A stretch of 64,000 nucleotides of DNA from Heracleum sosnowskyi (GCA_030848705.1 CM061235.1:128572228-128636227); one strand, 5' to 3'; counted from the first letter of the stretch, positions 11,341 through 24,453 are shown. A program made the numbers and translations. The notes: generated by a model not told the origin, from the letters alone.

Positions 11341-11519
11341 CATAATTAACATAACGGGCTACTTTATAACGTAACCTTCGAGCATCACCCCTGTCTTCCG
11401 GAAGAGTCCTCTTCATCAAATACTCCCAAATTGGAATTTTCCAAGTGGGGAGAGTAGGTTTCCCAATTTGCATCAAATTAACTTCTGGTACACTAGGTTG
11501 TGTCTTGATTTCCAAGGGA

Positions 11520-11870
11520 ATGACCCCTAATAATGCAACATCTCTCGAAAGTTGTTCCAGCCTAGCTTCCTTAAACAAACTCATCAACTGTCGAGTGCAT
11601 CTCATATATAACTCCGTATGAGGTCCTCTTGTCTGGAACCCCCCGTTGACGTGGTATACAATGAGCAAGTTTCAAGCCTGAGATTAGAGCCTCATACTCA
11701 ACATCATTGTTTGTGGCATAGAAATAGAAGTGAATGACACTTTGTAGATGATGCCCCTCGGGACTAATCAAGACTATTCATCCTCCAGCTCCTTCATTAT
11801 TCACCGTACCGTCAACATACAAAGCCCACCACGGAGCCGAGGTAACCTGCTCGACCTCAACCTCAAGTGG
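11520..11870 (-). pseudogene. Archaeal-type second RNase H (aRNH) of a Tat element, broken
   Basis: Read on the minus strand there is a WALYVDGTVN motif with the first catalytic aspartate (near 11812), then a TGA. Next come SPEG, a NNDVEYEALISGL run matching the RNase H fold, and after a frameshift the tail NGGFQTRG. A second RNase H between the ordinary RNase H and integrase is a diagnostic trait of the Tat lineage. In unit 2 the same run reads NNDAEYEAL. Stops prevent function. Confidence 0.75.
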
Positions 11871-11881
11871 AGGTGTTGAAA

Positions 11882-12502
11882 CTATAGCAAGGGCATCTCC
11901 TTCACGTTCAAAAGGAAATTCCAAAATAAATCAGCCAAGGCTTGCCCCTTGATAGCATTCCAAGGCTTATATTCTACGTCAAATTGTCCCAGCTCAATAG
12001 CCCAGTGAAACATACGTCCAGAAGTTTCCGGCTTGTGCAATACTTGTCTTAAGGGATAGGCTATCCGAACCTCCACCTTATGATCCTGGAAATAGGGCCT
12101 CAACTTCCTACAAGCCAATATTAAAGCATACACAAGCTTTTCCATATTGCTATACTTGTTCTCTGCATCCAACAATCTCTTGCTCACATAGTAAACCAGG
12201 AACTGAACCTCGCCCTCTTCTCTGACTAGGACTCCACTTACTGAATAGTCTGACACAACTAAATACAAGATAAGGGTCTCTCCTTCTAAAGGCTTAGATA
12301 AGAGTGGAGGAGATCCCTTGTGATCCTTCAATTTATGAAAAGCCTCCTCACATTCAACTGTCCATTCGAACCTCTTACTCGCACCTTTAATAACCTTGAA
12401 GAATTCTTGGCACTTCTCAGAAGATTTAGAAACAAAATGATTCAAAGTAGCCACCCTACCAGGCAAACTCTGAACCTCCTTCACTTTCCTAGGTGACTTC
12501 AT
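11882..12502 (-). pseudogene. Tat ordinary RNase H and RT connection domain
   Basis: It continues the RT frame after an in-frame TAA at the RT end, so it was once one polyprotein. The start shows the connection segment (FHKLKD, then LYLVVSDYSVSGVLVREE, the usual RNase H opening), then SKRLLDAENKYSNMEKL and the HWAIELGQFDVEYKP run. It is open throughout in unit 1. RNase H removes RNA from the RNA/DNA hybrid during reverse transcription. Confidence 0.85.
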
Positions 12503-12535
12503 GTTAAGAAGAGCTTGTATCTTTGCAAGATTTGC

Positions 12536-13558
12536 TTATATTCCTCGGTGATTTACCATGAAACCCAAAAAATTTCCAGACTCGACCCCAAACACACATT
12601 TTTGAGGGTTGAGCTTCATCCTATACTTCCTCAATATTTGAAACGTTTCATCCAGGTGCATGATATGATCTCCTGCTTGCTTAGACTTTACGAGCATATC
12701 ATATACATAAACCTCCATTGTTTTCCCAATCTGATCCTTAAACATCATGTTGACCAACCTTTGATACGTAGCTCCAACATTAATGAAGCTAAAAGGCATT
12801 CCTATGTAACAATAGAGCCCCCTATCAGTGATGAACGAGGTATCTTCTTGATCTGGCTCGTACATAGGGATCTGGTTATATCCCGAATAAGTATCCATGA
12901 AGCTGAGAAGAGCATGTCCTGCCGTAACATTTACCATTTGATCTATTCTAGGAAGCAGAAAGCTATCCTTTGGGCATGCTTTGTTCAAATCTGTGAAGTC
13001 TATACAAACTCTCCACTTTCCATTAGGTTTCTTCACCAACACCGGGTTTGCTAGCCAATTAGGATAAAATGATTCCCTGACCAAACCAACTTGCATAAGT
13101 CGGTCAACTTTTTCCTTCAAAGCTATTGCTCTTTCCCCACTGATTGCACGTCTATTTTGTCTGAAGCCTTTCTTTCGTAGGGGATCAACATTTAGTTTGT
13201 GACACATTACTTTCGGATCAATCTCAACCATGTATGCATGGCTCCAAGCGAAGACATCCAAATTCTGCCTCAGGAATTCGATCAACCTCGCCCTCAGGTA
13301 GGGCTCAAGCCTAGCCCCTATCTGAAGTACCTTTGAGGAATCTGTCTCATCCATTAGAATTGAGAGTGTATCCTCTGCCGGTCCTATCTTATCATTTTCA
13401 GGTAAACGCAGATCTAAATCTATTTCGACATTCTTTGTCCCACTTAATTCTCCAATCTCTTGGACATACACAACCTCGCCATGGGTAGGTGACCGGGAGG
13501 ACCATGTTTGCGGAAGATCCTCCGAAAATTCTATGAAAGGTTCAACCTTATCCTCCAT
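12536..13558 (-). pseudogene. rt: Tat reverse transcriptase with a mutated active site
   Basis: 340-codon minus-strand frame. RT palm and finger motifs are clear: NPVLVKKPNGKWRVCIDFTDLNKACPKD is covered at about residues 170-200, FMDTYSGYNQIPM at about 215-230, and GATYQRLVN follows. The catalytic YVDD is YVYD here (about residue 284, near 12706), so the first aspartate of the pair is lost. The usual FGLKNAGAT stretch is altered to SFINVGAT. It ends at an in-frame TAA before ANLAKIQAL. The upstream 100 residues are the protease-RT linker. The plus-strand frame at 12515-13054 is its shadow. Confidence 0.9.
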
Positions 13559-13735
13559 GATAATTTTACCTTTCTTCGCTCAGAGATTACGCTGGTCCTC
13601 TTCTTCATCACTAGCATCTTCTACAATTCCTTCATAAAAAGGATTTGGCAGTGGGGCTTCGATCATTAGTACTCTATGCCTTAATTGTCGAGGTATGGGA
13701 GCAACCTCGCCCCTTTGGGAAAAAACAAAGTTGTC

Positions 13736-14402
13736 TCAGGGAGGAGGCTGTTTTCCATAAATCGCTCTATCCGTTATCATATTAACAGTTCCACCTGTCG
13801 ATGAAGGTGCTTCCAAAAAGTAAACAGGAGTCCCAACCCTTGCCAAGGCCTCATACTCTTTCAACCTATCCTCCTCTGGAAACTCGATTGTGTAAACCAT
13901 ATTAGTAACAACATATGGGGGTCTAAAAGATGCCTGAGTTTCTTGTGCGTTTTCTTCCTTGAAGTCTAGCATATCAGAATCATCTTCTACCCTTTTTCTT
14001 CCATGGTAAGAAGACTTGATCATTCTGCTGTAACAGTCCCGAGAATCATACTGACATCCTTTGATGCAACCTACACCATTTGGGGTCGGGAACTTCATAG
14101 ATAGATGATAAATGGAAGTGACTATCCGCATTTCTTTCAACACCGCCCGCCCTAAAAGTGCATTATAATACGTCGGTTGATCAATAACCAAGAACTCAAC
14201 TACCTGAGTAGCACAAATAAGGCCTTCTCCTAGAGTGAACGTCAGTTTAATTGTTCCCTTTACACAAATAGAATCTCCTGTAAAACTATAGATGTGAGTA
14301 GTCCCCTGAGTCATCTCCTTATCTAGTAACCCATCTTCTTGTAAGTTCCGTAGTATAGAATGTTCACTGAACTTCCGTTATCAACAAATACACGATGAAC
14401 GT
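13736..14402 (-). pseudogene. pr: Tat aspartic protease, broken
   Basis: The active-site segment VFVDNGSSVNILYY lies near 14402-14350, separated by stops from the open frame 14314-13736. That frame carries the rest of the retropepsin fold (TLGEGLICATQVVEFLVID, YNALLGRAVLKEM). Retropepsin cleaves the gag-pol polyprotein. A 170-bp stretch (13559-13735) joins it to RT and also contains a stop. Confidence 0.75.
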
Positions 14403-14630
14403 TCCAAGGCCCAATCCTGACATTGACCACCAAAGCGTCACTATGAGGATGATGCGCCCATTTAGCATCTTCTTCAGAAAAAATTATTTGAATATCCTCC
14501 CCCTTGAAGAGCTTAGGAGGCCTTTCAGACAGATGATTGAGTTGGTAAGAGGCGGAACATATCTCTCCATGGCCTTTCTTCCATTCCCTCTAATGTGAGG
14601 TCCTCCAAAGATGGTATGTATACTTGCCTC

Positions 14631-16183
14631 TCATACGAACACAGGTTTCTCTGGAATCTTACCTTTTGTGGAGCCTTCAACAGCTTCGGTTGTCTTGACT
14701 GGAGCCTCCTCCTTATATTTCTTTACTTCCCTGACCACCCATTCAGTAAGCTTTCCTTCATTTATCAGTTTTTTAATTTCTTCTTTCAATTGTCTACAAG
14801 CATGAGTGTAGTGCCCCTGAGACTCATGATATACACAATATTTCCCCTTATCTCTCATAGCAGCTCTTGACAGGGGTGCATGCTTCTTGTATAGGCCTTG
14901 ATCCTTGGTAATCTCATAGATATAATCTATGGAAGCCATGAGTGGAGTATAATAGTCACGAGGCGCTGTCTGGTTTCCCTGCCGATACGGAGGTGGAGGC
15001 GGGCAACGTGGAGGGCTAGGTGATCTGGATCTGGTGAATCTATCACTTCCTCTGTTCCCCCTTGGGCTAAGGGACTTTGAACGAGCAGGTCCTCTAGTCT
15101 CCTATATTCACATCTCCCCTACCATTCTTCTTCTCTGTCTTTAGGCTGGGAGACCTATACTTTCGTTTACCTCGGCGAGGTACATCTCCATAATCATTCA
15201 TCTTCAAAGGCTCTTCCTATCGTTTGAAAGGTTCAGTCTGAAGATACAAAGCTGCCAAGGTTGAGGGTTCCTCCCGTTGTAGATTTTTCCAGAAATCGGT
15301 TCCCACACGAACCCCAGCAATCAAGAAATTCTTGATAGTTTCATCGGACGCCCCACGAACGGTAGGAACCTCTGCATTGAATCATTTGAAGTATTCTTGG
15401 AGAGTCTCTCCATCTCTTTGCTTGATGTTAGATAAAGTTGTAACAGGTGGATCATAATGAATGAAAGACTGAAACTAGATTAAAAACATCTTACGCATCT
15501 ATTCCCAAGAAGTGATTGATGCAGGTCCTATCTTTTGAAACCATTGATGAGCATTCTACCTTAGAGTTGAAGCAAGAAGCCTACACTTTGTTAAGTCCTC
15601 TACTTGATAGAGTTCCATCTCAGTATTAAATCTACTAATGTACTCTGCAGGGTCTATACTTCCGTTAAAACGAAGATCTTCTGTACCTGTGAATGCTGAT
15701 GGGAGAGGGGCTTCTCGTACAACAGCAGAAAAAGGAGAAGGTGCTGCATCAGGAATAGCACCTCCATGTCCTTCCGACTGAGCAATGAGCCTTCGTAAAG
15801 TGTTCAGATTGATACCTTCAAAACCTGGAATTGCCTGAGTTCCACCTTCTGGATGGCTGAGGTATAGGCTCATGTTGATAGGTAGGTCCTCTAGGCGTAG
15901 GCTCCCTCTGCTGATGAATACGCCCTCGAGGTGTAGGTTCCCTCTGCCGATAAGTAGGTTCTCCATAGTGAGGCGTAGGTTCTCTCTACTGGTTGAACTG
16001 ACGCGAACCACTGCCATGATTGGTGTGGTGTCCGCCTTGGTTGTTCTGGAACAAAATTATATCTCTGTTCATATCTTCTTCCATTCTTCCATATGGGGGT
16101 CCGTGCTCATCTATCCTCCTCTGATGAAAAGCTTGTTCTCCCTGAGGACGAGGTCTCCTAGTTTCTTCCTTTCCTTGATTCAC
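14631..16183 (-). pseudogene. gag: Tat gag of unit 1 body
   Basis: Full gag region on the minus strand from the ATG at 16183. It contains the N-terminal Arg/Gln-rich part, the FNGSIDPAEY core (near 15640), an Arg/Ser/Pro-rich linker and the zinc knuckle CVYHESQGHYTHAC (near 14840; the usual second cysteine is kept, spacing CX2H-like at the front). Frames break near 16017 and 15556, and unit 1 alone lacks 2 bp near 15100, which interrupts the linker. Gag forms the particle and binds RNA. From 14403 to 14630 is the short gag-protease junction. Confidence 0.85.
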
Positions 16184-16648
16184 ATGTCCACTCCTGTAGA
16201 TAGTTTGAAGAGGAACATGATCTATGTGTACATTTTTGACCCAAAAAGGTACATTTTTTATACCCGGGAGGCGAAAAATACACTTTTAGACTTGAAGGGT
16301 TTATGGGTACAACGATCCAAACTTGAAGGGCGAAAATGTCATAAAGCCTTAATAAATTTTATATAATTCTTTCGCTATTGTTTAAGTAATCATTTTTTGG
16401 ACAAGAAGTCGACAAAATATTTAGATTTTTATCTCAACATTTTAACACACTTTTTAAATTTTCACATGCCCTTAAATTGTTGGATTTCAATCCAATGTAT
16501 TAGAAATCAAGAATTGGATGGTATGTCTTGATGGTTAAGTTTGGGATGACTATGTGCGTGTTTGGGGTATCACAAAAAGGTTGACTTATAGCTTAAAATG
16601 AGTAAGTGTCATATAAGTGATAAGTTGATGAATTCTTATAAGTTATAC
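16184..16648. other. Leader between gag and LTR, unit 2, no gene seen
   Basis: Same content as 758-1228 of unit 1. It lacks 6 bases present in unit 1 near 1070, a deletion shared with the third copy. Confidence 0.4.
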
Positions 16649-16911
16649 GGGTGTTTGGAGAAATTTACTTATAAGTTAGTTAAGAGTTTGCTAAATTAAA
16701 TTTGAAAAAATAATTATTAAATACAATGATTTCAACACTTGCATTTTAAATTAAAAAAATATTTAAAAACACAAAGTTAAAAATATAAAGTATTAAAAAA
16801 CAAAGAAATCAAGTAATAAGTCAATAAATTCAGGAAAATGTATCACATTATTAACATTTAACTTATCAACATAATTAGTTGAGCTGATAAGTTAGGTTGA
16901 CAAACATCCCC
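16649..16911. mobile_element. Possible MITE, unit 2 copy
   Basis: Second copy of the element at 1229-1491 with the same imperfect inverted ends. A one-base difference lies in the left end (GTGTTTGGAG against GTGTTTGGAT). Confidence 0.4.
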
Positions 16912-16917
16912 ATAAAC

Positions 16918-17876
16918 CACTACACCAAAAATTGGCTTTTCCTACCAAGCATTTCCTACCGAAGCATTTCCTACCTAGTATTTCCTACCAATTTTCAAGT
17001 CAAAGGGTCATTTCCTACCGTCCCCGCAAACGGTAGGAAATGACCCATGGGAACCACTCATTTCCTACCGTCGACGGTAGGAAATGGGTCATGTGGACCC
17101 ACAATGCCACGTCAAACGAGAAATGATGTCGTTTTGCTTCACCTATTTCCTACTGCCGAGAGTTGGTAGGAAATGTTGTCGTCATTTCCTACCAACCTTG
17201 GTAGGAAATAGGTGTTGTGGGTCTCATAAGCCACGTCAGTTGTTGTCTTTTTTGACCCATTTCCTACCGTAGATAATTGGTATGAAATGTCGTGCTCATT
17301 TACTACCAACCTTGGTAGGAAATAGGTGTTGTGGGTCTCATAAGCCACGTCAGTTGTTGTCTTTTTTGACCCATTTCCTACCGCCTTCGAAGCGGTAGGA
17401 AATGGGTCGTCTATTCAGCACACCAAAGACAGCATGTCGTCCTCTGATTGGTTGACATGCCATGTGGCTATTTCCTACCATTTATCGGTAGGAAAAGAGC
17501 TGTAATGGAAAATTGAATCTTATCTACTCCTTGCACTTTTTTTTTGCTTGGTTGACAAAAGAAGTTCAAAGAAAAGAAGAGAAGGAAGAGAAAGAGGAGA
17601 AAGAAGAAGAAGGAGAAAACTTTCAATGTAAGTTTACATTTGCAAGTTATTTAATTATTTGTTAGAAATGTAAGTTTACATTAGATATTATTAATGTTTA
17701 TGTATTACTTGAAATGTTTGTATAGATTATAGATATGTTTTACTTGAAATGTTTGTATAGATTATAGATATGTTTTACTTGAAATGTTTGTATAGATAAT
17801 AGATGTACATTATATAAATGTTAAGAAATATGTTAAGAAAATGGTGTTAAAGAGAGTTTAAATGTTAAAAAATATG
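16918..17876. mobile_element. One-sided CACTA end, unit 2 copy
   Basis: Same left end and same right breakpoint as 1498-2456. Two hairpin motifs are intact here (TTTCCTACCGTCGACGG near 17061 and TTTCCTACCGCC near 17375) that carry point changes in unit 1. The unit 2 copy is therefore slightly less eroded at those sites. Confidence 0.72.
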
Positions 17877-18781
17877 TTAACTTATAATGTATAAGTAAAC
17901 CAGGGTAACTAGCTAGCTAACTGAATGTTTGAGAATTGAGACCGAGTGAATAGTATGTTTGGAAACTTATAAGAATTTGAATTTAATTTTTATTTAAAAT
18001 TTAAATATTTAGATATTAGGGAACTACCAGAATTTTAATAGAGGTGTAAATAGCATCCAGAACGTAAAAGACTTCACAACACAAATGCTTTTACTGTATG
18101 AAAGGGTAATGGTCTAATGGATAACGGAAATTAGGTTGATGTAACTACTTACTTACTATATTTATATATGAATAGAATATTTTGAAACAACTGGAATAGA
18201 TGTTTAGTAAATACATCCAATTTTTCTTTCTCAACATTACAATCTCAATTTTAACTGCTACTCCCTCTCTATGCCCCAATTCTATATATCGGGGTTGCCA
18301 ATGAAAATTAAAATAAAGTATAAATTAGTAAAAAAAAATTGGTTACAGTATAAAATGATGAGATAAATTAATGTTTAATGTATAAAGTGGTTACAGAAAA
18401 AAAAAAAAGTAAATGTAGTTAATCTTTATATTATAAAATTTTACTATTTTATAAAAATTTTGAAATGTAAAAATTTAAGAGGTACATGAGAGACATGAAA
18501 GGAGAACTAATAATGTAAATCTAAGCAACTATGAAAAATTGTTGTGATCCTTGTTGCATAACAAGTGTTAAAACTTGTTAGAACATAATACAATTTTAAA
18601 AATGTATAATGCTTTAATTACTCAAGTTATAATTTTTAAATATTTTAAAAGACCTATTCTTAGATTATTTTCAACTGCGTTATCTAAACTGATTAATTAT
18701 GTTATAGATACGAGAATTATCCCATTGGAGTGCTCAATTTTTTATAAATTATGTAAAAAAATTATTTTTGATATGTCAAAT
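17877..18781. other. AT-rich leader, unit 2, no gene seen
   Basis: Copy of 2457-3360; nothing beyond AT-rich sequence and short chance frames. Confidence 0.4.
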
Positions 18782-18783
18782 AC

Positions 18784-18957
18784 AGTAGAACTTCTCTAAG
18801 GTAATATCCTTGGATCGAAGAAAAATATTATTATAAGGAGTTTATTCTTAAATATAGGTAATTTTTAAATTTGATTATATAGTGTTGGGACCGTATTTTT
18901 TATTATTATATGAAAGTTATTCTTGTATAAAATATTATTATAAAGAGGTTCTACTAA
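18784..18957. mobile_element. Short MITE-like element, unit 2 copy
   Basis: Copy of 3363-3536 with the same AGTAGAAC/GTTCTACT inverted ends. Confidence 0.5.
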
Positions 18958-20353
18958 AGATTTTAAACTAAAGATTTTAAACCATCGAAAATGTTCTTAG
19001 ATACTAATAATTCACTTGTGAACACGAGAAATACTAAATTGCATCTCGTCCTCATAAATAAATGTCACATTTATCATGCATTGTAAATCACATATTCACA
19101 TGTAATTCAATGATAGAAAACTCGCAATTATCAAGTTACACATGTTACTGTTCTTGAAACGAAGATTTCGTACTCTCGATCACTTCATACATCACACTCT
19201 CGATCACTTCATACATCACTAATAACTCGTTCTACCGTCAAACTCTACTAATTCATTCGTATTACACTGCAATAGATTCTTGTTTAGCTTGGTGTGCTCG
19301 TAATGTTTGTTTGGCTTTGTCGGTCTTGTTGAGCTTGTCAGACTTGTTTGGCTTTGTCGGGCTTGTTGCGCTTTGCCGGTCTTGTCTGAACTTCGCTGGA
19401 ATCGTCTCCAAGCTCCTGAAACGGAAATGCCCGCGGGGGTTATGTCCCCGTAAGCACTTCCGGCGTGAGAATAAGTATCCGGTGAACGGAAAACATAATA
19501 CAAGTATATAAATGTGTATTAATTTCTAGAAAGAGAAAGTAGAGAGAAGGCAGAGCAAAACCTAACAGAAATTGAATGTGGTATGGGTGTAATGAATGTT
19601 GTGAACCCCGAAGTGACTAGGAGGTATATATAGGCCAGTGTCATGTGCAGTGCACATGACTCAGTGTCCACGTGGAGGACAAGGGCTACAAATTAGGATC
19701 TTGGTCGGGGTCAATGTCCACCTTGTGTCACTTGCATTCTGTCTTGACGTTTGGACCATGTACTTATGCCAGCTTTATTGCAGATATCAGTGTCTTGTCC
19801 TTGTTAGCTTTGTCTTGTGTGTAGCTTTGTTGCAGGCATCAATGCCTTGTCCTTGTTAACTTTGTCTTGTGTGTACTTATCTGTTGTGCTACGTGTCATG
19901 TCCAATCCTTGTGGGCTTGGTGGACCTTGTCGGCTTTGTGGACCTTGCAAGCATTGTGGACCTTGCAGGCCTTGTTCTGGACTTGGGCTTAATTTTAATT
20001 TATGAGTTGACCTTTTACAAATCACATAATATCATTTGCCCCCCACTCCCTCATTCATCTTTAGAGGGACGGGGGAGTAGTAAAGGATTTATATAGGAGT
20101 TGGGTAGGATTCGAGATGACCTTGCTGATCCAGAGAATACTTAGTAAATGGTTTATTGCCCCCTACTAAATTTTGAATAGGTCCAAGAACTTGGGTAGGA
20201 TAATTGTTTAAGAGTACAAGTAAATTTAAGAGGATCTTGTTGAGCCGAATGTGTTATTATAAAAAATTTATTGCCCCCCACTTACGTTTGGATAGGTCCA
20301 AGGACTTTAGTAGGAGTTTTGTCCGAGAGAACAAGTCGATCCGAGAGGACCTT
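18958..20353 (-). mobile_element. Tat LTR region, unit 2 (R/U5 and U3)
   Basis: Copy of 3537-4932. The minus-strand TATA box is at 19625-19632. The 116-bp U3 repeat starts at about 20036, 20155 and 20271 and is cut at 20353 by the nested LTR. Together with 20354-22630 this is the LTR region shared between the unit 1 body on its left and the unit 2 body on its right. Confidence 0.65.
19625..19632 (-). promoter_or_regulatory. TATA box of the Tat LTR, unit 2
   Basis: TATATATA on the minus strand in the same context as 4204-4211, directed toward gag-pol of the preceding body. Confidence 0.6.
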
Positions 20354-22630
20354 TGTAGTAACCCGAATGTTCAGGATTTATCAATATTATTATTATTATT
20401 TAATAATATTTTGAGATTTATGACATGTGAACTTTGTCTGAAAGGTTGATACTTGAAATATGGTAATTAGATGTTTACCTGGTGAATGGTATAAGTTAAA
20501 ATCTATGTGTATGCTTTTAATTGCATTTTATATGATTCGTTTTATTAAAAATCAAATATTTTTGACCTTCCGGGAATTTTATAAAATCACCGGAGACTCT
20601 GTTAATTGTGAAATCTTTTTCATTACTCTCCTTTTATATTATATTACTTTCTAAAATTGATGGAGGAATTTATTTTCGGTTTTAAGGATTTAAAAATGAT
20701 TTTTCGATTTAAATTCCATGTTGTGGTTTAAACTTTGAAAAATTCATATTTAATTCATTTTTTTATCACAAAAATATTTTAAAAATATGTGTGAGCTTGT
20801 AAGTATGTGCTCTTTATTTTTAAATAAAGAGTTTGATTTTTAGTTAGTATTTTCATTTTATTTCGGATTTTAAAAATGTTATTTATTGGTTTTTCTTTTA
20901 TTAAAAATCAGATTTCAGAATTGTGTAATGACGGGGTTACAAAAACCCTCACGATCAGTTTTTTTCCCCCAATTCTCCTCTCATCTCTCCCTTACAAATC
21001 TCTCTCTTTCTTTCTTCAACTTCTAATTGATTTCGTTACTTAAATTCGTAGTATTTATAATCAAATAGAAGGCCTTTTAAATCTCTACTGAACCATGTCA
21101 ATTTCGTGGAGGTTTATTGGATTCGAAAAATTGGGGTTTTATTTTGGGGTTCGATTTTTGGGCATGTTTGATCATGGATGGTAATTATTATTGGTATTTG
21201 TTGGTTGACATGTGATTAAATGATTAGTAGGATAGATATATATGCTTATATGTGCAGTTTTTGTTCTTCTTGATGTCATTTTTGTTCATCGGAAACTTTG
21301 AGTTAGTCGGATTACCATTTTGATTAATTGTTTGTTAAATTGGATTAAGAATAAGCATGTATCACAGTCCGTAGATGTGATTTCGTGTATGATTAGTTAT
21401 TTTCTGTTTGGTTTTGAATTAGTTAGGATTTTGGTTTGATTCACCGGAAAATTTTAAGTTGTCACCGGAAGTTATTAGTTTCTGATTCGTTTTGCAGTTG
21501 TGGGATTGTAACATCCATTGTAATTATTTGTGGTTAGTTTGGGTTCAAATAGGGGGTTAGAGTTAGCATGGATTTTGAGTTAAGATATGGAGTTGTAGCA
21601 CACTTATAGCACCCACAACATTGTCTCTATTTTAGCAGTTTATTCGGAGGTCTCTAAGCCATGTTTAAGAAGTGGGGTTGTGTAGGTTATGTTGAATTTA
21701 GTCTCTAGTTTATGCACGCGAAAGAATCGTGTTATTCCGATTAGTGAGCAAGGAGATATTAAGGTTTTAGTATAGCTTGGGCAGAATTTTCCAACCTCTC
21801 GGGTTACTGTTTTTAAAGCCACATTTTACCTACTTAAGCTTTGTATTTTGAGATGAAACTTTTACTGTAGGTTGGAGTAATGTTTAGGAGTGTCTCATAA
21901 ATATTTCGTATAAAAACCATAAATTTTCAATTTACTAAAAATCATCGAGTGAGGGTTGTTCGTACCCTTGGCTCTAGTTTTCTTTCTTGGTTGGTGCATA
22001 GTATAAGTTTATACTTGGTTGATTGCATATGATTGATAAATGGATTATGGTGGTGGTAGCTTGATATTTGCGTTAACTTGATTTCATGTTCGAACATAGA
22101 TGGTTTCATGAGTTTTTACTTGATACATGTAGATAGTGGTATAAAAGTTGTTTTGTTAAGAGAATTGGGAGTCAATTGCTATTTATGTGTTTAAATGAAT
22201 TAGGGAGTTTAATTGGAGTCTAATTTTGGACATTTGTTGAGTAGGAACTGTTATTTAAGGTGTGTATTGTGTTGAATTGAATAAATTATTAAGGGTTATG
22301 GTTAGTATGAAATTGTTTGTGAATTATCGAATTACTTGTCGTCGGGGTTTTTGCAGCAACACTGCCTCTGTGTGGAGCCCTGTTTCGAACCGTTTAAGAT
22401 CATGTTTAAGCTGTGATTTTACGAGATTCATGTTCTCCTCAGAGCCTAGTGCTAGCATGTGAAAGATTGGTAGCGTTTCGATTAGTGAGCTACTAGATAT
22501 AGTTATTTTGGTATAGTATACGCAGATTGATAAAACTGGGCTGACATAAACTCCGTAGTTAATTCATTATTTGTTGAAATATTTGGCATCTGTTAGAAAG
22601 ATCTTGGATTTTATTCAACTTTCGCTCTTT
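20354..22630. mobile_element. Truncated nested LTR, unit 2 copy
   Basis: Starts at TGTAGTAACCCG after ACCTT and ends at the same deletion junction (CTCTTT|AAAGGG) as in unit 1. Identical ends show the truncation was copied with the unit. Confidence 0.75.
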
Positions 22631-22638
22631 AAAGGGAA

Positions 22639-24453
22639 AATGGTTGAGGCCTCGCCCCCCTATGAGGATGCATTGGTTCGAAATTGAGGACCTTCCAATA
22701 CCAAGGAGGGTGTTAACCAATAAACTAGCCGAGCTAGGATTTTGATATCCTATGCACGACTTTCTTCATTCCATTATCAATTTTTATAAGATTGCCCCAT
22801 CCAATTATCGCCCAACAGTTATAGGGTTGCTATCGGATTGTTTATGATGTATAAAAACAAAGGCTACGAGGCTCCCATGATGGAAGAGATTAGATATTTT
22901 CTTTCCCTAAGGAAAAGTGGGAAAGACTTGGGCTTCTATTACCTCGCCTTCTTCGCGAGTCATGACAAGAAAGGCTTCTATTCTGGGAACCCAAGAAACA
23001 TGAAAATATGGAAGAAAGATTACTTCTACTTGTACGGAGTTCCCCGAATCAGAACTCAATTCAACTTGGAAGCATGTAAGTTAAATCATAGCGTCGCCCT
23101 CCTGTTGATCTTTGTTTAATTTAAATTATAATTTATACTTATCGTGTCTCCTTGTACATAGACTAACCTACACAATCAGAGCTGAAAGGAGAGGCTTTGG
23201 CTAGAGTCAAAAAAATCTTAAAACTTTCTCCTGCCGAGAAAGACTTAGATAGGCTCGTCACCCCTGAGACACTGCGTGCTCACGGTTTTTACAACAAAGG
23301 ATTTGGGCAAATTCCCCCCGTGAAGTTCGTTAGAAATTCTTCTAAAAAGATTCTAAGAAAATTAACAAAACATCTAACTAGAAAAGGTAACCTCGCTTCT
23401 TCTCTTAGAAACGTCGCCCCTCCTTATTACTTTGTTTGCTTCTGGATCTTTAAAATGTCGCCTTCAATTTTTAAAATTTTAAATAACCTTCAATGTTTCC
23501 TTTCAGGTAAGATGGCACAACTTCCATTTGGTAAAAACCCCTTCAACAAACGTATCCTAGTTTCTTCAACCACAGCGGTGGAGACACATCGCCCCCTCAG
23601 TATCCTTCCCACTAGCTCAACTGTCCCACATCCTCTTCCAAGAACAGAAAAGAATGACAGGGGAAATAAACGGGAATGATACAAGACTCCCAAGGGTCTT
23701 AACAAGAGAAGTAAGCCTGGAGTACTAGAGGGCGAGCCTCCTCTACAACTGGTGACATCTACTTTTGGTTCCTTGGCTGCAAACCATTATTCTGATGATG
23801 ATGCCAAACTCTTCATGAAAAGAGATAGCTCTGACGCCGAGTTTACCTTTAAAATGGGTCTTGGCGAGGCTTTCTACCATGGTCTAAACGTTCTTTCTGA
23901 AAAGAACACGATCATCCATGATCAAGACAAGGCTATGAAGAAGTGGAAAGGCGAGGCTTCCTCCCTCAAGTCTCAATTGCTCGAAACCTAGAAAAAGCTT
24001 GATGAAGAGTCCAAGGCTAGGAAGGACGAGGTTGGGAAAATTCAAGCTGATTTTGACAAACTCACAATCGATTCCAAGGCCGCAGGCGAGGCTATGAAAA
24101 AGGAAAATGACAAATTGATAAAAAAATTGGACGAGCTTAGGGCGAGTACCAATAAGGAGTTAAGTGATGCCTATAACCTCGGCTTCTTAGGCTATCTCCA
24201 AAATTTCCTTGCGGGTGATCCAGATTATGACTGGTCAAAACACTTCGCCCCTTCAACTTCTGGTTATATGATCACTTTCAAGGCGAATAGTGTGAGAGGC
24301 ATTGAGGAGGCGAGAGAGGATCTTCACAAGAAGATTGAAACTAAGCTTGAGATCAGAATCGCAGAAGAGGCGAAGAAGGATGTCATGGATGGAGGTAGCC
24401 GTGTGGGCGAGAATGCGCAGAATGTGTCCCCCTCTGATACCACCGTTTCTTGA
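22639..24453 (+). pseudogene. Antisense extra gene, unit 2 copy
   Basis: Copy of 7219-9033 with the same frameshift near 22838, the same in-frame TGA (23677) and TAG (23989) and the same candidate introns. One visible substitution changes a lysine to glutamine (near 23308). No sign of repair or selection is seen between the two copies. Confidence 0.7.

Larger units (their letters stand above)
1..15426 (-). repeat. Tandem Tat-lineage retroelement unit 1 (15,426 bp)
   Basis: The sequence at position 1 recurs at 15427 and again at 30853, so the net period is 15,426 bp both times, although small indels shift the offset between 15,420 and 15,426 inside the unit. The unit is one internal region plus one LTR region of a Ty3/gypsy Tat-type element read on the minus strand. 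Its right end holds gag, and its left end holds the gag 5' part of the preceding body, so the window opens inside the array. Sharing of LTR regions between bodies is the layout expected from unequal recombination between LTRs. Differences from unit 2 are scattered single bases and a few indels. Confidence 0.93.

Noticed and set aside
12515..13054. 179-codon plus-strand frame
   Set aside because: Exact antisense of the reverse transcriptase, with no start context or family pattern.
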